From Gammaproteobacteria bacterium RIFCSPHIGHO2_12_FULL_39_24 (GTDB lineage: Bacteria; Pseudomonadota; Gammaproteobacteria; Coxiellales; Coxiellaceae), in the NCBI GenBank assembly GCA_001802455.1, contig MGXZ01000023.1:1-64000 (forward strand): DNA of 64,000 nucleotides, read 5' to 3'. The notes under the pieces were generated by a model. That model made no database searches. It was not told the origin of the DNA and saw only the letters and a program-made list of their open reading frames with translations. Made by a program: the position numbers and the translations under genes. Positions 1 to 8,256 of this stretch are shown here, in pieces (within the stretch, counting starts at the first letter, position 1; each line of letters opens with the position of its first letter).

Positions 1-63
1 CCTCAACAGACATTTTGCGTTGATATCTATGTTGACCGTAAACTATCTCACGGTAGGAATTAA
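1..63 (+). CDS. C-terminal end of an unidentified upstream gene (partial)
   Basis: The first frame is open from base 1 and stops at a TAA at 61-63, encoding a 20-residue tail that ends ...LSHGRN. The stop lies 14 bases before the first possible start of the Smr gene on the same strand, which suggests a co-transcribed upstream gene. The tail is too short for me to assign a family. It could be a chance open frame. Confidence 0.3.
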   Translation, partial: PQQTFCVDIYVDRKLSHGRN

Positions 64-134
64 ATTGGTGTTTTGAGATGGATAGCGCTATACCCAACAG
101 AATTCCGTTAAAACTCGCCACATTGGATACATTC

Positions 135-683
135 ATGACACACAAAAAAATCTCAGATGAAGATCGTGATATTTTTCAAAAAGCAGTCTCGGATGTCAAA
201 CCATTAAAATCATCTCACCGCGATATGTTAGAAAAGAAAAATTATTCTCTACAAAAATTTTCTCTAAAAGCAAAAGATGAATCACGCAATGAGCGTAAAA
301 TTATATTTGATTTTCATGATCAGCAACCTCAGGTTGATAGCGAAGATATTATTTCTTTTACACACACGGGTGTGCAGCACAAGCGCTCAGCGCAATTAAG
401 AAGAGGAAAAATATGCGCAGAATCGACATTAGATTTGCATAGACATACCGTTGATGAAGCTATTTATGCAACAGAAAATTTCATAAAACACTGTCAAAAT
501 AGTGGTTTTCGTGTGGTATGTATTATTCATGGGAAAGGTCATTATTCTGCTGATAATAAACCCGTGATTAAAAATCTACTGAATAATTATCTTCGCAGTC
601 ATGCTGCCGTGCTCGCATTTCACTCCGCGAAGGGAAAACAGGGCGGTGCAGGTGCGCTGTATGTTTTGTTGAAATTAAAATAG
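135..683 (+). CDS. smrB: Smr-domain nuclease-like protein, SmrB-type
   Basis: The C-terminal half is an Smr domain, the nuclease/nucleic-acid-binding fold also found at the end of MutS2. It shows a basic LRRG element, an LDLH motif followed by an HGKG motif, and ends in a GGAGAL...L strand. E. coli SmrB, recalled from memory, has the same order and acts on mRNA at collided ribosomes; that role is inferred here. I start at the second Met (MTHKKISDEDRDIF), because it lines up with the SmrB N-terminus and has GGAT about seven bases upstream. An in-frame ATG at 78 would add 19 residues and also has a weak ribosome site. The SmrB family position usually has LDLHG, whereas here it reads LDLHR. Confidence 0.8.
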   Translation: MTHKKISDEDRDIFQKAVSDVKPLKSSHRDMLEKKNYSLQKFSLKAKDESRNERKIIFDFHDQQPQVDSEDIISFTHTGVQHKRSAQLRRGKICAESTLDLHRHTVDEAIYATENFIKHCQNSGFRVVCIIHGKGHYSADNKPVIKNLLNNYLRSHAAVLAFHSAKGKQGGAGALYVLLKLK

Positions 684-735
684 AGCAATATTTTGAAAAC
701 GGTTTAAAGTCACCTTGTATTGTTATTTTACTTGA

Positions 736-750
736 ATGTATTGAATACAT
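736..750. promoter_or_regulatory. 15-bp perfect palindrome upstream of brnTA, candidate operator
   Basis: The sequence ATGTATTGAATACAT is symmetric around the G at 743 and ends 16 bases before the brnT start. It overlaps promoter-like hexamers (TTGAAT at 732-737, TATGAT at 750-755). BrnA antitoxins are DNA-binding autorepressors in characterised systems, so this is the natural candidate for the BrnA/BrnT operator. No Shine-Dalgarno sequence is visible before the brnT ATG. Confidence 0.5.
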
Positions 751-766
751 ATGATATACATATAAT

Positions 767-1042
767 ATGGAATTTGAATGGGACTACAAAAAATCCGCGA
801 CGAACGCGAAGAAGCATTTGGTTACATTTGATGAGGCGATCACGTGTTTTTATGATCCATACCAGATTGCTTTTTATGATCCAGATCATAGTGACGAGGA
901 AGATCGCGAAATTATGATTGCAAAATCGAATCGCCACAGGGTTTTGCTAACCTGTTATACGATTCGCGGTGAAAAGATACGTGTGATTTCAGCAAGATTG
1001 GCAACCAAACAAGAAATAAAAGACTATGAAAGCAGAATATAA
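767..1042 (+). CDS. brnT: BrnT family toxin (type II toxin-antitoxin, RelE-like ribonuclease)
   Basis: The 91-residue product has the BrnT/DUF497 hallmarks: FEWD near the N-terminus, then an N-x-KKH stretch followed by V-F-EA, a central DP-x-HS-x-EE-R segment, and a C-terminal RVISAR strand. In Brucella, BrnT is a ribonuclease of RelE fold that inhibits translation and is neutralised by BrnA. The start matches the family N-terminus exactly, although TATAAT abuts the ATG and there is no obvious ribosome-binding site, so translation may be weak. The gene overlaps the antitoxin gene by 17 bases, the usual toxin-first order of brnTA. Confidence 0.9.
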   Translation: MEFEWDYKKSATNAKKHLVTFDEAITCFYDPYQIAFYDPDHSDEEDREIMIAKSNRHRVLLTCYTIRGEKIRVISARLATKQEIKDYESRI

Positions 1043-1346
1043 TTTAAAAAAATTGAAAATTAAAAGGCGTGGCATGCTTCCTGCTCTTCGAGCAAAAAAA
1101 GCAGATCACGCAAAAGTGCGTATTACCATTTCTCTTGATAAAGATGTTATCGAACATTTTAAGTCAGAATCGAATGCCAAAGGTGCACTCCCTTACCAAA
1201 CACAGATTAATCAGGCGTTAAGACAGATGATTGATCAGCCGCATAGTGGTTCTGATAACGTCACAGAAATTAAATCAACTTTGCTACACGACAAAACTTT
1301 TATTAATGAAGTAGCAAAACGCGTAAATCGCGGTCATTCAAAATAG
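1026..1346 (+). CDS. brnA: BrnA family antitoxin
   Basis: This 106-residue basic protein overlaps brnT by 17 bases. The middle reads KVRITISLDKDVIEHFK, then YQTQIN and ALRQMI, which is the BrnA ribbon-helix-helix signature; the first strand inserts into operator DNA. The N-terminal 30 residues are Lys/Arg rich and contain the toxin-binding part in characterised homologues. The C-terminal 35 residues are an extra tail compared with the shortest BrnA proteins. It is expected to bind BrnT and to repress the operon, possibly at the palindrome at 736-750. An in-frame Met at residue 17 could be an alternative start. Confidence 0.85.
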   Translation: MKAEYNLKKLKIKRRGMLPALRAKKADHAKVRITISLDKDVIEHFKSESNAKGALPYQTQINQALRQMIDQPHSGSDNVTEIKSTLLHDKTFINEVAKRVNRGHSK

Positions 1347-1371
1347 GTGTCGATTTAGTTGTGTTTCAGAA

Positions 1372-2148
1372 TCAAAATGTCTCAAAAAACCGCACTAATG
1401 GATTTGAATTCGTTTGAATAATCTCTTGATATAATTTTTCACCTTCAGATGATAGAGGATGCGCAACCAGTGGATCCTCTTTTTCAGGTGACGCATAAAC
1501 AAATAAAACAGAATCATCCTGTAGTAATTCAATGATTCGATTAATGTGATCGGGGTTTACTGCAAAACAACCCCACGTTCTTCCTGCATAACCCATTGTT
1601 CTAATAAATTTTGGCGTGATGTCCCACTCAGAATGAATGACAATACCGCGAGATAATGCATTACTATTAATATCTGATTCTAATCCTCTCACATGCAAAG
1701 ATTTTCCAAATGCGCCGTGATATTCCTGTCCATACGTTGTGAATATACCCAATGATGATTCATGTGAATTAGGATCATTTGAAAAATGGGTTGGATAAAT
1801 TTTTCCTGAGTTTCTGCCTTGAGCAACATGAATATTCATAATGATGTGTTTGTTGTGCAAATCAATTACCCACAATCTTTTTTCGTAGGATGGTTTGTTG
1901 AAATCAACAATGGTTAGCATGGATAAGTTGCGCACATCGTTTTGTTTTATTGCATATAAATAAGCATTGATGGCTGCTTTTAAAATGGGTTTGGGTAAAC
2001 CGTCAATTTCATTTGGGTTAGGTTGACTTGATGAATGATGTACAGAACGACTATTTTTTTCAACCACAAAATAATTTTCTGCCAATGCGTTTTCTGCGAA
2101 CAGGCTGATTAGAATGATAGACAAAATTGTTAGTAACCGCTTAGACAT
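1372..2148 (-). CDS. Exported murein L,D-transpeptidase catalytic-domain (YkuD-like) protein
   Basis: The 258-residue protein begins with a cleavable signal peptide (about residues 1-23, ending ALA). From about 90 it resembles the YkuD_2-type L,D-transpeptidases that act on peptidoglycan stem peptides in the periplasm. The likely catalytic residues are His172 (IVIHSEWD) and Cys194 (GRTWGCFAV), the H...GC pair of the family. The Ser/Thr-x-G-C motif is TWGC here, slightly different from the common S-x-GC. AGGG lies six bases before the ATG. It is on the same strand as, and downstream of, the phosphate permease, with a 71-base gap, so they may share a transcript. Whether it cross-links, anchors lipoproteins or has another role cannot be told. 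Confidence 0.75.
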   Translation of the reverse strand: MSKRLLTILSIILISLFAENALAENYFVVEKNSRSVHHSSSQPNPNEIDGLPKPILKAAINAYLYAIKQNDVRNLSMLTIVDFNKPSYEKRLWVIDLHNKHIIMNIHVAQGRNSGKIYPTHFSNDPNSHESSLGIFTTYGQEYHGAFGKSLHVRGLESDINSNALSRGIVIHSEWDITPKFIRTMGYAGRTWGCFAVNPDHINRIIELLQDDSVLFVYASPEKEDPLVAHPLSSEGEKLYQEIIQTNSNPLVRFFETF

Positions 2149-2219
2149 TTTTAGCCCTAAAATTAAGATTTCAAAAATCGCGAGTGGGAATTTACCATTT
2201 TTTCTTGTTCAATGACAGA

Positions 2220-3203
2220 TCACAACAGCATCATTCCTGCTGCAATCAGCGCAGTGACGGGAATCGTGACGATCCACGTGAGAAATATTTTACTCATGGT
2301 TGGCCAGTGAACACCAAAAAAACTCTGTGAAAGACCCACGCCTGCAATGGAACCCGTGACGGTTTGTGTTGTTGAAATAGGTATTCCCAAATCGGTTGCC
2401 GCAAAAATAACGATTGCAGCGCCTGTTTCTGCGCAGGTGCCACGTAACGTATTTAACTGTGTGATCTTTTTTCCCATGGTATGTACAATACGCCAACCAC
2501 CAAACAGGGTTCCTAGCGCAATAACAAAATGACAAGCAATGACAATCCAAAACGGAACATGAAAATGATTTCCAAGATATCCACTTGAATAAAGTAAGAC
2601 AGCGATAATGCCCATTGTTTTTTGTGCGTCATTTCCACCATGCGTGAGACTCAATAACGCGGAAGAGATCAGTTGAACATATTTAAAAAAATAATGATTG
2701 ATTGCTTCGGTGTTTTTTATTGTAAAGTAATTTACGATAACGGTTAGCAGATATCCAAACAACATTCCGATGATCGGAGATAAAATAATGGCGGCAATCA
2801 CCTTAATAAAACCTGACAAAACGAGCGCATGAACACCTCCTTTTGCAAGCGCACTACCGGCTAGACCACCAATCAAAGCGTGCGAAGAGCTTGATGGTAA
2901 TCCGTAAAACCATGTCACGATATTCCAAATAATTGCGCTCACAACAACCGAAAAAATTAAATAAGAATCAACATAAGATTGATGAATCAAGCCTGAACCC
3001 ATGGTGCTTGCAACTGATAATTTAAAAAATAAAAATGCAATAAAATTAAAAAATGCTGCCCATGCGACGGCTTGTAGCGGTGTTAATACATTGGTAGCCA
3101 CAATTGTCGCAATGGAATTACCGGCGTCGTGAAATCCATTGGTGAAATCAAATACCAGCGCCAAGAAAACCACCAGCAGAATAAATGTAAGGTGAATTGT
3201 CAT
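2220..3203 (-). CDS. pit: Pit-family inorganic phosphate permease
   Basis: The 327-residue protein is hydrophobic throughout, with around ten predicted membrane segments. It carries the two inverted-repeat PiT signatures: GFHDAGNS (residues 23-30) and THGGND (197-202). The family takes up phosphate, usually as a neutral metal-phosphate complex, with a proton or Na+ gradient. It is the short bacterial/archaeal form of about 330 residues, lacking the central cytoplasmic loop of the roughly 500-residue E. coli PitA. Short Pit genes often sit beside a DUF47/PhoU-like partner; none is present in this window. It is transcribed divergently from the cold-shock gene. Confidence 0.92.
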   Translation of the reverse strand: MTIHLTFILLVVFLALVFDFTNGFHDAGNSIATIVATNVLTPLQAVAWAAFFNFIAFLFFKLSVASTMGSGLIHQSYVDSYLIFSVVVSAIIWNIVTWFYGLPSSSSHALIGGLAGSALAKGGVHALVLSGFIKVIAAIILSPIIGMLFGYLLTVIVNYFTIKNTEAINHYFFKYVQLISSALLSLTHGGNDAQKTMGIIAVLLYSSGYLGNHFHVPFWIVIACHFVIALGTLFGGWRIVHTMGKKITQLNTLRGTCAETGAAIVIFAATDLGIPISTTQTVTGSIAGVGLSQSFFGVHWPTMSKIFLTWIVTIPVTALIAAGMMLL

Positions 3204-3356
3204 AACTTAATGATGGCATAAATCAGGTGTACATAATATGGCAGACCCATTATTCACAATCTTCAACACAGTGTTTTATTTTTTGATTAATCCTGTTATT
3301 ATTCTGTTGTTGTTTTTTATAACGGTGGTAACACCCAATTTTTATAGGTTAGTTTT

Positions 3357-3566
3357 ATGGCAAGAGAAACAGGTGTCGTTAAATGGTTTAACGATCAAAA
3401 GGGTTTTGGATTTATTACACGTGATGCGGGCGGTGCTGATGTATTTGTACATCATAAAGCAATTAAGGCATCAGGACGTAGAACATTGCAAGAAGGTGAT
3501 CGTGTCGAATTCACAGTAGTGAAGGGCGACAAAGGATTCCAAGCGGAAGATGTTACGGTTATCTAA
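3357..3566 (+). CDS. cspA: CspA-family cold-shock protein
   Basis: The 69-residue protein is a single cold-shock domain. It has the GVVKWFN strand, RNP1 (KGFGFI) and RNP2 (VFVHH), and ends VTVI. It binds single-stranded RNA/DNA and acts as an RNA chaperone. The mRNA leader is long: about 150 bases separate it from the divergent pit gene, including a GGTG-GTAA-CACC mini-hairpin at 3324-3335. The classical regulation of csp genes through a structured leader is therefore possible. A clean intrinsic terminator follows 13 bases after the stop. Confidence 0.95.
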   Translation: MARETGVVKWFNDQKGFGFITRDAGGADVFVHHKAIKASGRRTLQEGDRVEFTVVKGDKGFQAEDVTVI

Positions 3567-3579
3567 CTACTGTCTTTTG

Positions 3580-3613
3580 AAAAAACAGCCGCCGACAGAG
3601 TGGCTGTTTTTTT
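3580..3613 (+). terminator. Rho-independent terminator of the cold-shock gene
   Basis: AACAGCC pairs with GGCTGTT around an 11-base loop (3591-3601), flanked by an A-run and followed by a run of T. The A and T tracts extend the stem, so it may also work for transcripts arriving from the opposite strand. Confidence 0.85.
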
Positions 3614-3652
3614 AGGGTTTCTGAAAAAGTCGTAAAAACTGCAGAAAATAGA

Positions 3653-4264
3653 TTAACAAGATGCTGCAAATTTAGTTGCCAAGTAAAATTGTTCAAAGTG
3701 TACCCACGTTTTCATTAACATCCCTGGACTGGTCAGAATCCACAATGTTAACCAGTAATGCGATGGTGTCAGAAAATAAAGAAGAAAGAGGGCAAAAAAA
3801 ATATCGTGACTAGTGCAAATGAAATAACGCACGATACTTTTTTGAGAAAACAAAGCCAGTAATGCTGATCCATTAGAAATAAAGTGTAAGTGAGATCCGC
3901 CTTTGCAGGCGCTCGCATAGCAAATAGCAAAATGGCTAGCGATGTCTAATGCTACTACAGCGACAAATAAACTGAATAAATGCGGATAAGCCCACACACA
4001 ACTGGCCAGTAGAATAGTGATGGATGCCCTGTCTATCGAAAAATCCAATAATGTACCTAACTGTGATTGTTGGTTCAATGCGCGAGCCAATGTGCCATCT
4101 AGCATATCCAATACTGAATTAGCAACATATAACCAAATTGCAATCCATGGATGTATAGAAAAAATAAATATTGCAATGATCAGCAATGCAATTCGAATAT
4201 AGTCCAAAATATTGGGAATAAAAAAAACGGGAGATTTTCTAAGAGCGATAGTGTTTTTCATCAT
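3653..4264 (-). CDS. CDP-alcohol phosphatidyltransferase resembling eukaryotic phosphatidylinositol synthase
   Basis: This predicted integral membrane enzyme would transfer a phosphatidyl group from CDP-diacylglycerol to an alcohol, most likely myo-inositol. The complete CDP-alcohol signature is present, numbered from the chosen start: D53..D56-G57..A60-R61........G70...D74...D78. Beyond this motif it resembles eukaryotic PI synthase (human CDIPT, from memory): FIPNILDYIRI near the N-terminus, ARALNQ..Q.G..LD inside the motif, LDIASH after the motif, and a late segment like the eukaryotic GNELFY region. Total length, about 203 residues, also fits. I start at the first Met of the MMKN pair (4264), because the longer frame from 4354 would run into the divergent flippase gene and has no ribosome site. 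It is separated from the other lipid genes only by strand, not distance. Confidence 0.72.
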   Translation of the reverse strand: MMKNTIALRKSPVFFIPNILDYIRIALLIIAIFIFSIHPWIAIWLYVANSVLDMLDGTLARALNQQSQLGTLLDFSIDRASITILLASCVWAYPHLFSLFVAVVALDIASHFAICYASACKGGSHLHFISNGSALLALFSQKSIVRYFICTSHDIFFALFLLYFLTPSHYWLTLWILTSPGMLMKTWVHFEQFYLATKFAASC

Positions 4265-4341
4265 CAATACCAATTCATTTGGCGTAGTACTCTCACATAG
4301 GTTATTTTTGATGTCAATGGCATCGGGTTGGGTATTTTTAC

Positions 4342-5760
4342 ATGCTGCGCACATTGAGTATCTATTTGTCGGTCGGTGTTATCTCGGCAACGATGTCCCT
4401 TGTTGCTAGTTTTTTACTGACACACACGCTCTCACCGTCCGAATACGGAATGGGAATGTTATTTGTTTCATTGATTGCAATGGTTTCCGCAGTCGGTAGT
4501 GTTGGAATGGATCGGGTATTTTTGCGTTATTTTTATGATAAAAATTATCAGGATAACATCCCCTTGCTATTATATTGCTGCCTGTTTTTTGTAGCACTCG
4601 GCGTACTCACTGTTTTCTTGATCGGGTCTTTTTTTACAAATTATATGAGTGCTTTTTTTCACTTACGGGGCTGGGTGGTTTGGTGCTTAATAACGATTGG
4701 CGAAATTGTTTTTATCTTGCAAATTTTTTCGTCATTACTCCCCCGGTTGTGTGAGAAGCCATTGCTGTATGCAATAGGTCAACTATTTCAAAAAGCTTCG
4801 TTTTTAATTGCTATTATGGTGTTGCTGTTTTTTTCAAAAAAAAATAGTACCGTCATTATTTATAGTCAATTATTTTCTTTAGGTGTTTGCAGCGCTGCGT
4901 TAATTTTTTTTTATAAAAACACGTGGAAATTTCCAATCGAATTATTTAGGCAATTACAATATCATTCTATAAAAAAATTATTTTATTATGGGGCCCCATT
5001 TATTTTTTCCGGTAGTTTACTGTGGATTTCTTTTAATGTGGATAAATTTTTATTATTGAAGTTCTCTACTGCGGATGCGTTAGGGATTTATTCAGCTGCA
5101 TTTGTATTGAGTATGCCACTAGAAACGATCAGATCTATTTTTATAGTGGCTTGGATGCCTCGCTGTCATCAACTATTAGAAGAAATGCCCCTCAAAGGAA
5201 AGAAAGTGTTTCACAATACATTTCATCAAGTCTTGTGGAGTTTTACAGTTATTATTTCTTTGCTATTATTGCTCAAGCCTTTATTGGGTTTATTTTTAGG
5301 CGATGCATTTCGTGCTGCTGAAAATATTTTTGGATGGTTGTTATTGTCCATTTATTTTTATGGACTGTCTGATATTGTGACTGTTGGTATTCTTAAAAGC
5401 AAAAAAACCTATTGGAATATTCCCATATCCATATTATGTCTTTTGACAAATATGATTGCCTGTTATTTTTTTATTCCTTTTTGGGGCGTGCAAGGTGCTG
5501 CTATTGCCAATGCCATTAGTTTCGGCGTATTTTTCTTAACACGATTTGTGATTGGATTTTGGTATTATTCTTTTAAAATTTATTATGCGCCATTATTTTT
5601 GTATGTGTTGTATTTGTGTGTTGAAATACTGCTTGCTAATCAAAATAATGTTGATTGGCAATGTACAGTAGCGATTCTGTTTCTTTTCGTTTCTTTTTAT
5701 TTAGAGAGAAAGTGGATGATGAATTATGTTCTGAGCGGTTTTCGTAAGGTGTATGTTTAA
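4342..5760 (+). CDS. Wzx/MATE-like polysaccharide or lipid-linked glycan flippase
   Basis: The 472-residue protein has about 12-14 hydrophobic segments with the N-terminal pattern of the oligosaccharide flippase family (LSPSEYGMGMLFVSL, then a conserved D/R helix reading GMDRVFLRYFYD). Such proteins move undecaprenyl-linked or other lipid-linked sugars across the inner membrane. It starts head-to-head with the PI-synthase-like gene. Its last 60 bases overlap the 3' end of the convergent glycosyltransferase gene. No O-antigen polymerase is adjacent, so a glycolipid substrate made by its neighbours is as likely as an O-unit. Confidence 0.8.
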   Translation: MLRTLSIYLSVGVISATMSLVASFLLTHTLSPSEYGMGMLFVSLIAMVSAVGSVGMDRVFLRYFYDKNYQDNIPLLLYCCLFFVALGVLTVFLIGSFFTNYMSAFFHLRGWVVWCLITIGEIVFILQIFSSLLPRLCEKPLLYAIGQLFQKASFLIAIMVLLFFSKKNSTVIIYSQLFSLGVCSAALIFFYKNTWKFPIELFRQLQYHSIKKLFYYGAPFIFSGSLLWISFNVDKFLLLKFSTADALGIYSAAFVLSMPLETIRSIFIVAWMPRCHQLLEEMPLKGKKVFHNTFHQVLWSFTVIISLLLLLKPLLGLFLGDAFRAAENIFGWLLLSIYFYGLSDIVTVGILKSKKTYWNIPISILCLLTNMIACYFFIPFWGVQGAAIANAISFGVFFLTRFVIGFWYYSFKIYYAPLFLYVLYLCVEILLANQNNVDWQCTVAILFLFVSFYLERKWMMNYVLSGFRKVYV

Positions 5761-6909
5761 CATGCTGGTAATATGCTGTGGTGTGTATTCAAGCGATCGT
5801 TGATAAGCCCCTTTTTTTAAGTGATTTTTACTCTCTTCCGACATCTCCATCACATTTTTCATGGCACGCAATAATGATTTACCGCATTCATTTTCAAATA
5901 ATATCCCGTTGATATTATCTTGAATAATTTCCCGTGGACCAAAATCACAATTGCTCGCAATCACGATGGATCGTTCAGCCATCGCCTCAATAACGACTTT
6001 GCAAAATCCTTCTGTTCGAGAAGGAATTAAACAAAACAAAGCTTTTGAGATCAACCGCTCAGGATGGGCAATAAATCCAGGTAAAAATACTTTTTCAGTT
6101 AATTGATGGTGTTTGATTAATTGTGCTAATTCTTTTCGTTGAGATCCGTCTCCAACAATCAATAATTTTATGGTTGGATATGCTCGTGAAAAATTGACGA
6201 AAGTGTTAATTAAAAAATCAAATCCTTTTTGATATTCAAGTCGACCTATTGTTATTAAAAAATCACCGTCTATTAATTTGTACGAATGGTCTTGCAGACC
6301 ATTATTTTCTGGCGGCAAACAACAGGGAAGAAAAAAAAATTTTTCCGTTGATAGTTTATAAGTAGCTGCTGTTTTTTGAATTAAAAAAGAATTAACAGCA
6401 ATAATGGAGTCTGCTGTTGAAAATACCTTTTTTAATACCGAATTAATCAGCATTTTTGAATAACGATAAGTCCATTTAGTGCGAAAAATTTTTTGTAGTA
6501 ATGCGGGATGATCCATTTGATTGCCAACGCGTGCGTACCAAAAGAAATTTTTTTTTCTAGAAAAAAAATGAGACACATAAGTGGCGATAGCGGCTTGCAC
6601 TGTATACGATATTACTATCGTTGGTTTTTCTTTTTGTATTATTTTGCGAGCGCGATGAGTATAATAAAAAAATAGTAAATAGGGTTTTAAAATAGTCACC
6701 CCTAATTTCTCTGATTGAAAAACAGAAAGCCAAAAACGATTATTTTTATAATGATCTAGATTAAGATCTTGATGATACCATTGCCCTGCGTGCAAGAATG
6801 GACAAATAATGTGCTCAAATTTTTTGTCTAAAAAAGGATAAATATCGAGCAAAAAACGTTCTTCACCGCCAAATTTTAATGATGGAATGAGATGTAAAAT
6901 TTTTTGCAT
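5701..6909 (-). CDS. GT4-family glycosyltransferase
   Basis: The GT-B protein of 402 residues starts MQKILHLIPSLKFGGEERF, whose GGEE loop is typical of the family's acceptor domain. The donor domain has IGRLEYQKGFD, then VGDGSQR, and the EX7E element in SRTEGFCKVVIEAMA. The last binds the nucleotide-sugar phosphates. The start at 6909 has AAGG eight bases upstream; an in-frame start at 6942 has none. It is convergent with the flippase, sharing 60 bases of 3' coding sequence, and divergent from the FAD oxidoreductase. The acceptor is unknown; a lipid made by the surrounding genes (for example an inositol headgroup) is my inference. Confidence 0.85.
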   Translation of the reverse strand: MQKILHLIPSLKFGGEERFLLDIYPFLDKKFEHIICPFLHAGQWYHQDLNLDHYKNNRFWLSVFQSEKLGVTILKPYLLFFYYTHRARKIIQKEKPTIVISYTVQAAIATYVSHFFSRKKNFFWYARVGNQMDHPALLQKIFRTKWTYRYSKMLINSVLKKVFSTADSIIAVNSFLIQKTAATYKLSTEKFFFLPCCLPPENNGLQDHSYKLIDGDFLITIGRLEYQKGFDFLINTFVNFSRAYPTIKLLIVGDGSQRKELAQLIKHHQLTEKVFLPGFIAHPERLISKALFCLIPSRTEGFCKVVIEAMAERSIVIASNCDFGPREIIQDNINGILFENECGKSLLRAMKNVMEMSEESKNHLKKGAYQRSLEYTPQHITSMLNIHLTKTAQNIIHHPLSL

Positions 6910-6960
6910 GTGATCAGCCTTATAGCAAAACAGTATGATCATAATATTAAGGGATGAGAT

Positions 6961-8232
6961 ATGAAAGTAATCGTTATCGGTGCGGGTCTTTCCGGTTTAG
7001 CGGCTGCAACGGCTTACGCAAAAAAAGGACATGAGGTTAAATTGTTTGAAGCATCGGATCGTGCTGGCGGACGATCACAAATTTTACACCATAAAGATGC
7101 TGTTGTTGATGTGGGTACGCAATATTATCACACCAATTATAAGCGTGGCCTAAAACTGTTAAAAGAAAATGGATTTGAAAAAAAACTGTATAAAATTATC
7201 GGTTACACACAATTTTCAAATGCAGAGGGATCATTTTTATTGAATCAACAATTACCTTTTCTCAAAACGGTTGGTTTATCAAACAATCTTCGCGCGCTGG
7301 TTTTTTTAATAAAAAATATTTTACAGACAAAGCAGAGTCAAATTTTTGGTTTGCGTGATTGTCATAGCAAAGATCGATTGATTGATCCGAGCAAACAGGC
7401 TGATGTGATTTCAAAATATGTTTTGCGTTCAATTACATTGGCAGGTGCTTTGGTGGATGCCGATATTGCTAATATGGGTGATATACAACTACAACGTCTA
7501 ATCAAAATTGTATTAATGACGCATTATCTTAGTTTGTCTACGGGTGTTGCATCCTTGCATCATGAACTAGCATCGCATCTGGATATTGATTTTGAAACTC
7601 CGGTAGATAAATTAATGACTAAAAATAATCGTGTCACTGGAATATTAATTAATAATCGCGAAATAGCGGCAGATCATGTGATTGTTGCTACTGCAGCGCC
7701 TGCCGTTTCTCATTTATTGCCAACAGAATGGAAAGTTGAGCATGATTTTTTTAAACATATTCAAGCCCCCAGCTTTATTTTGCCTACTTTCTTTTTAGAT
7801 AGACCACTACAAAAAAAAGTGTGGTCTTATATTTTGGATAAATCAAAGGGAAGTATCGTTGATATGGTAATTGATGCATCTCAAAAAAATCCACACATGG
7901 TGCCTTCTGGAAAAGCGGTGATACAGCCGTGGATTTGTTATCCGAATTCTCTGAAATTAATCGGATTAACACAAGATGAGATTATACAATTGTGCATTCG
8001 GGAATTAGAACAACATTTATTTCCGGGTTTTTCAAATTGGATAGAAGAGGTGAAGGTGACTTATCATGCCTCTGCAGTACCTTTTCATCCGTTCGGCCAT
8101 GCTGAAAAAGTAAAAAAATTATTGTCAGAATCAGATCAGAAAAATGTGTCTTACTGCGGAGATTATTTAACGGGTGGTTATATGGAGTCGGCATTATGGA
8201 CGGTGGATCGTTGTGTGCAGTCGCGTGCGTGA
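6961..8232 (+). CDS. FAD-dependent amine-oxidase/desaturase-like oxidoreductase
   Basis: The 423-residue protein has an N-terminal FAD-binding Rossmann motif GAGLSGLAAA and a distal acidic residue (LFEASDRAGGRSQ). It closes with the C-terminal FAD-binding segment YCGDYLTGGYMESALW. This layout is shared by protoporphyrinogen oxidases, carotenoid/phytoene desaturases and amine oxidases. The reaction cannot be assigned. In this neighbourhood a role in oxidising or desaturating a polyketide or long-chain base is conceivable. The gene stands alone between divergent and convergent neighbours. A 117-base noncoding stretch with strong inverted repeats follows. Confidence 0.75.
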   Translation: MKVIVIGAGLSGLAAATAYAKKGHEVKLFEASDRAGGRSQILHHKDAVVDVGTQYYHTNYKRGLKLLKENGFEKKLYKIIGYTQFSNAEGSFLLNQQLPFLKTVGLSNNLRALVFLIKNILQTKQSQIFGLRDCHSKDRLIDPSKQADVISKYVLRSITLAGALVDADIANMGDIQLQRLIKIVLMTHYLSLSTGVASLHHELASHLDIDFETPVDKLMTKNNRVTGILINNREIAADHVIVATAAPAVSHLLPTEWKVEHDFFKHIQAPSFILPTFFLDRPLQKKVWSYILDKSKGSIVDMVIDASQKNPHMVPSGKAVIQPWICYPNSLKLIGLTQDEIIQLCIRELEQHLFPGFSNWIEEVKVTYHASAVPFHPFGHAEKVKKLLSESDQKNVSYCGDYLTGGYMESALWTVDRCVQSRA

Positions 8233-8256
8233 GTTAGGTTTGCACCAGTAAATGAA

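Noticed and set aside
761-766. TATAAT directly before the brnT ATG as the brnT promoter
   Set aside because: Transcription would begin inside the gene; the brnT N-terminus matches the family, so this element can only serve an internal transcript or is chance.
3238-3519. Open frame of 93 codons overlapping the cold-shock gene
   Set aside because: It reads through cspA in another frame, its hydrophobic N-terminus comes from T-rich leader sequence, and it has no recognisable family.
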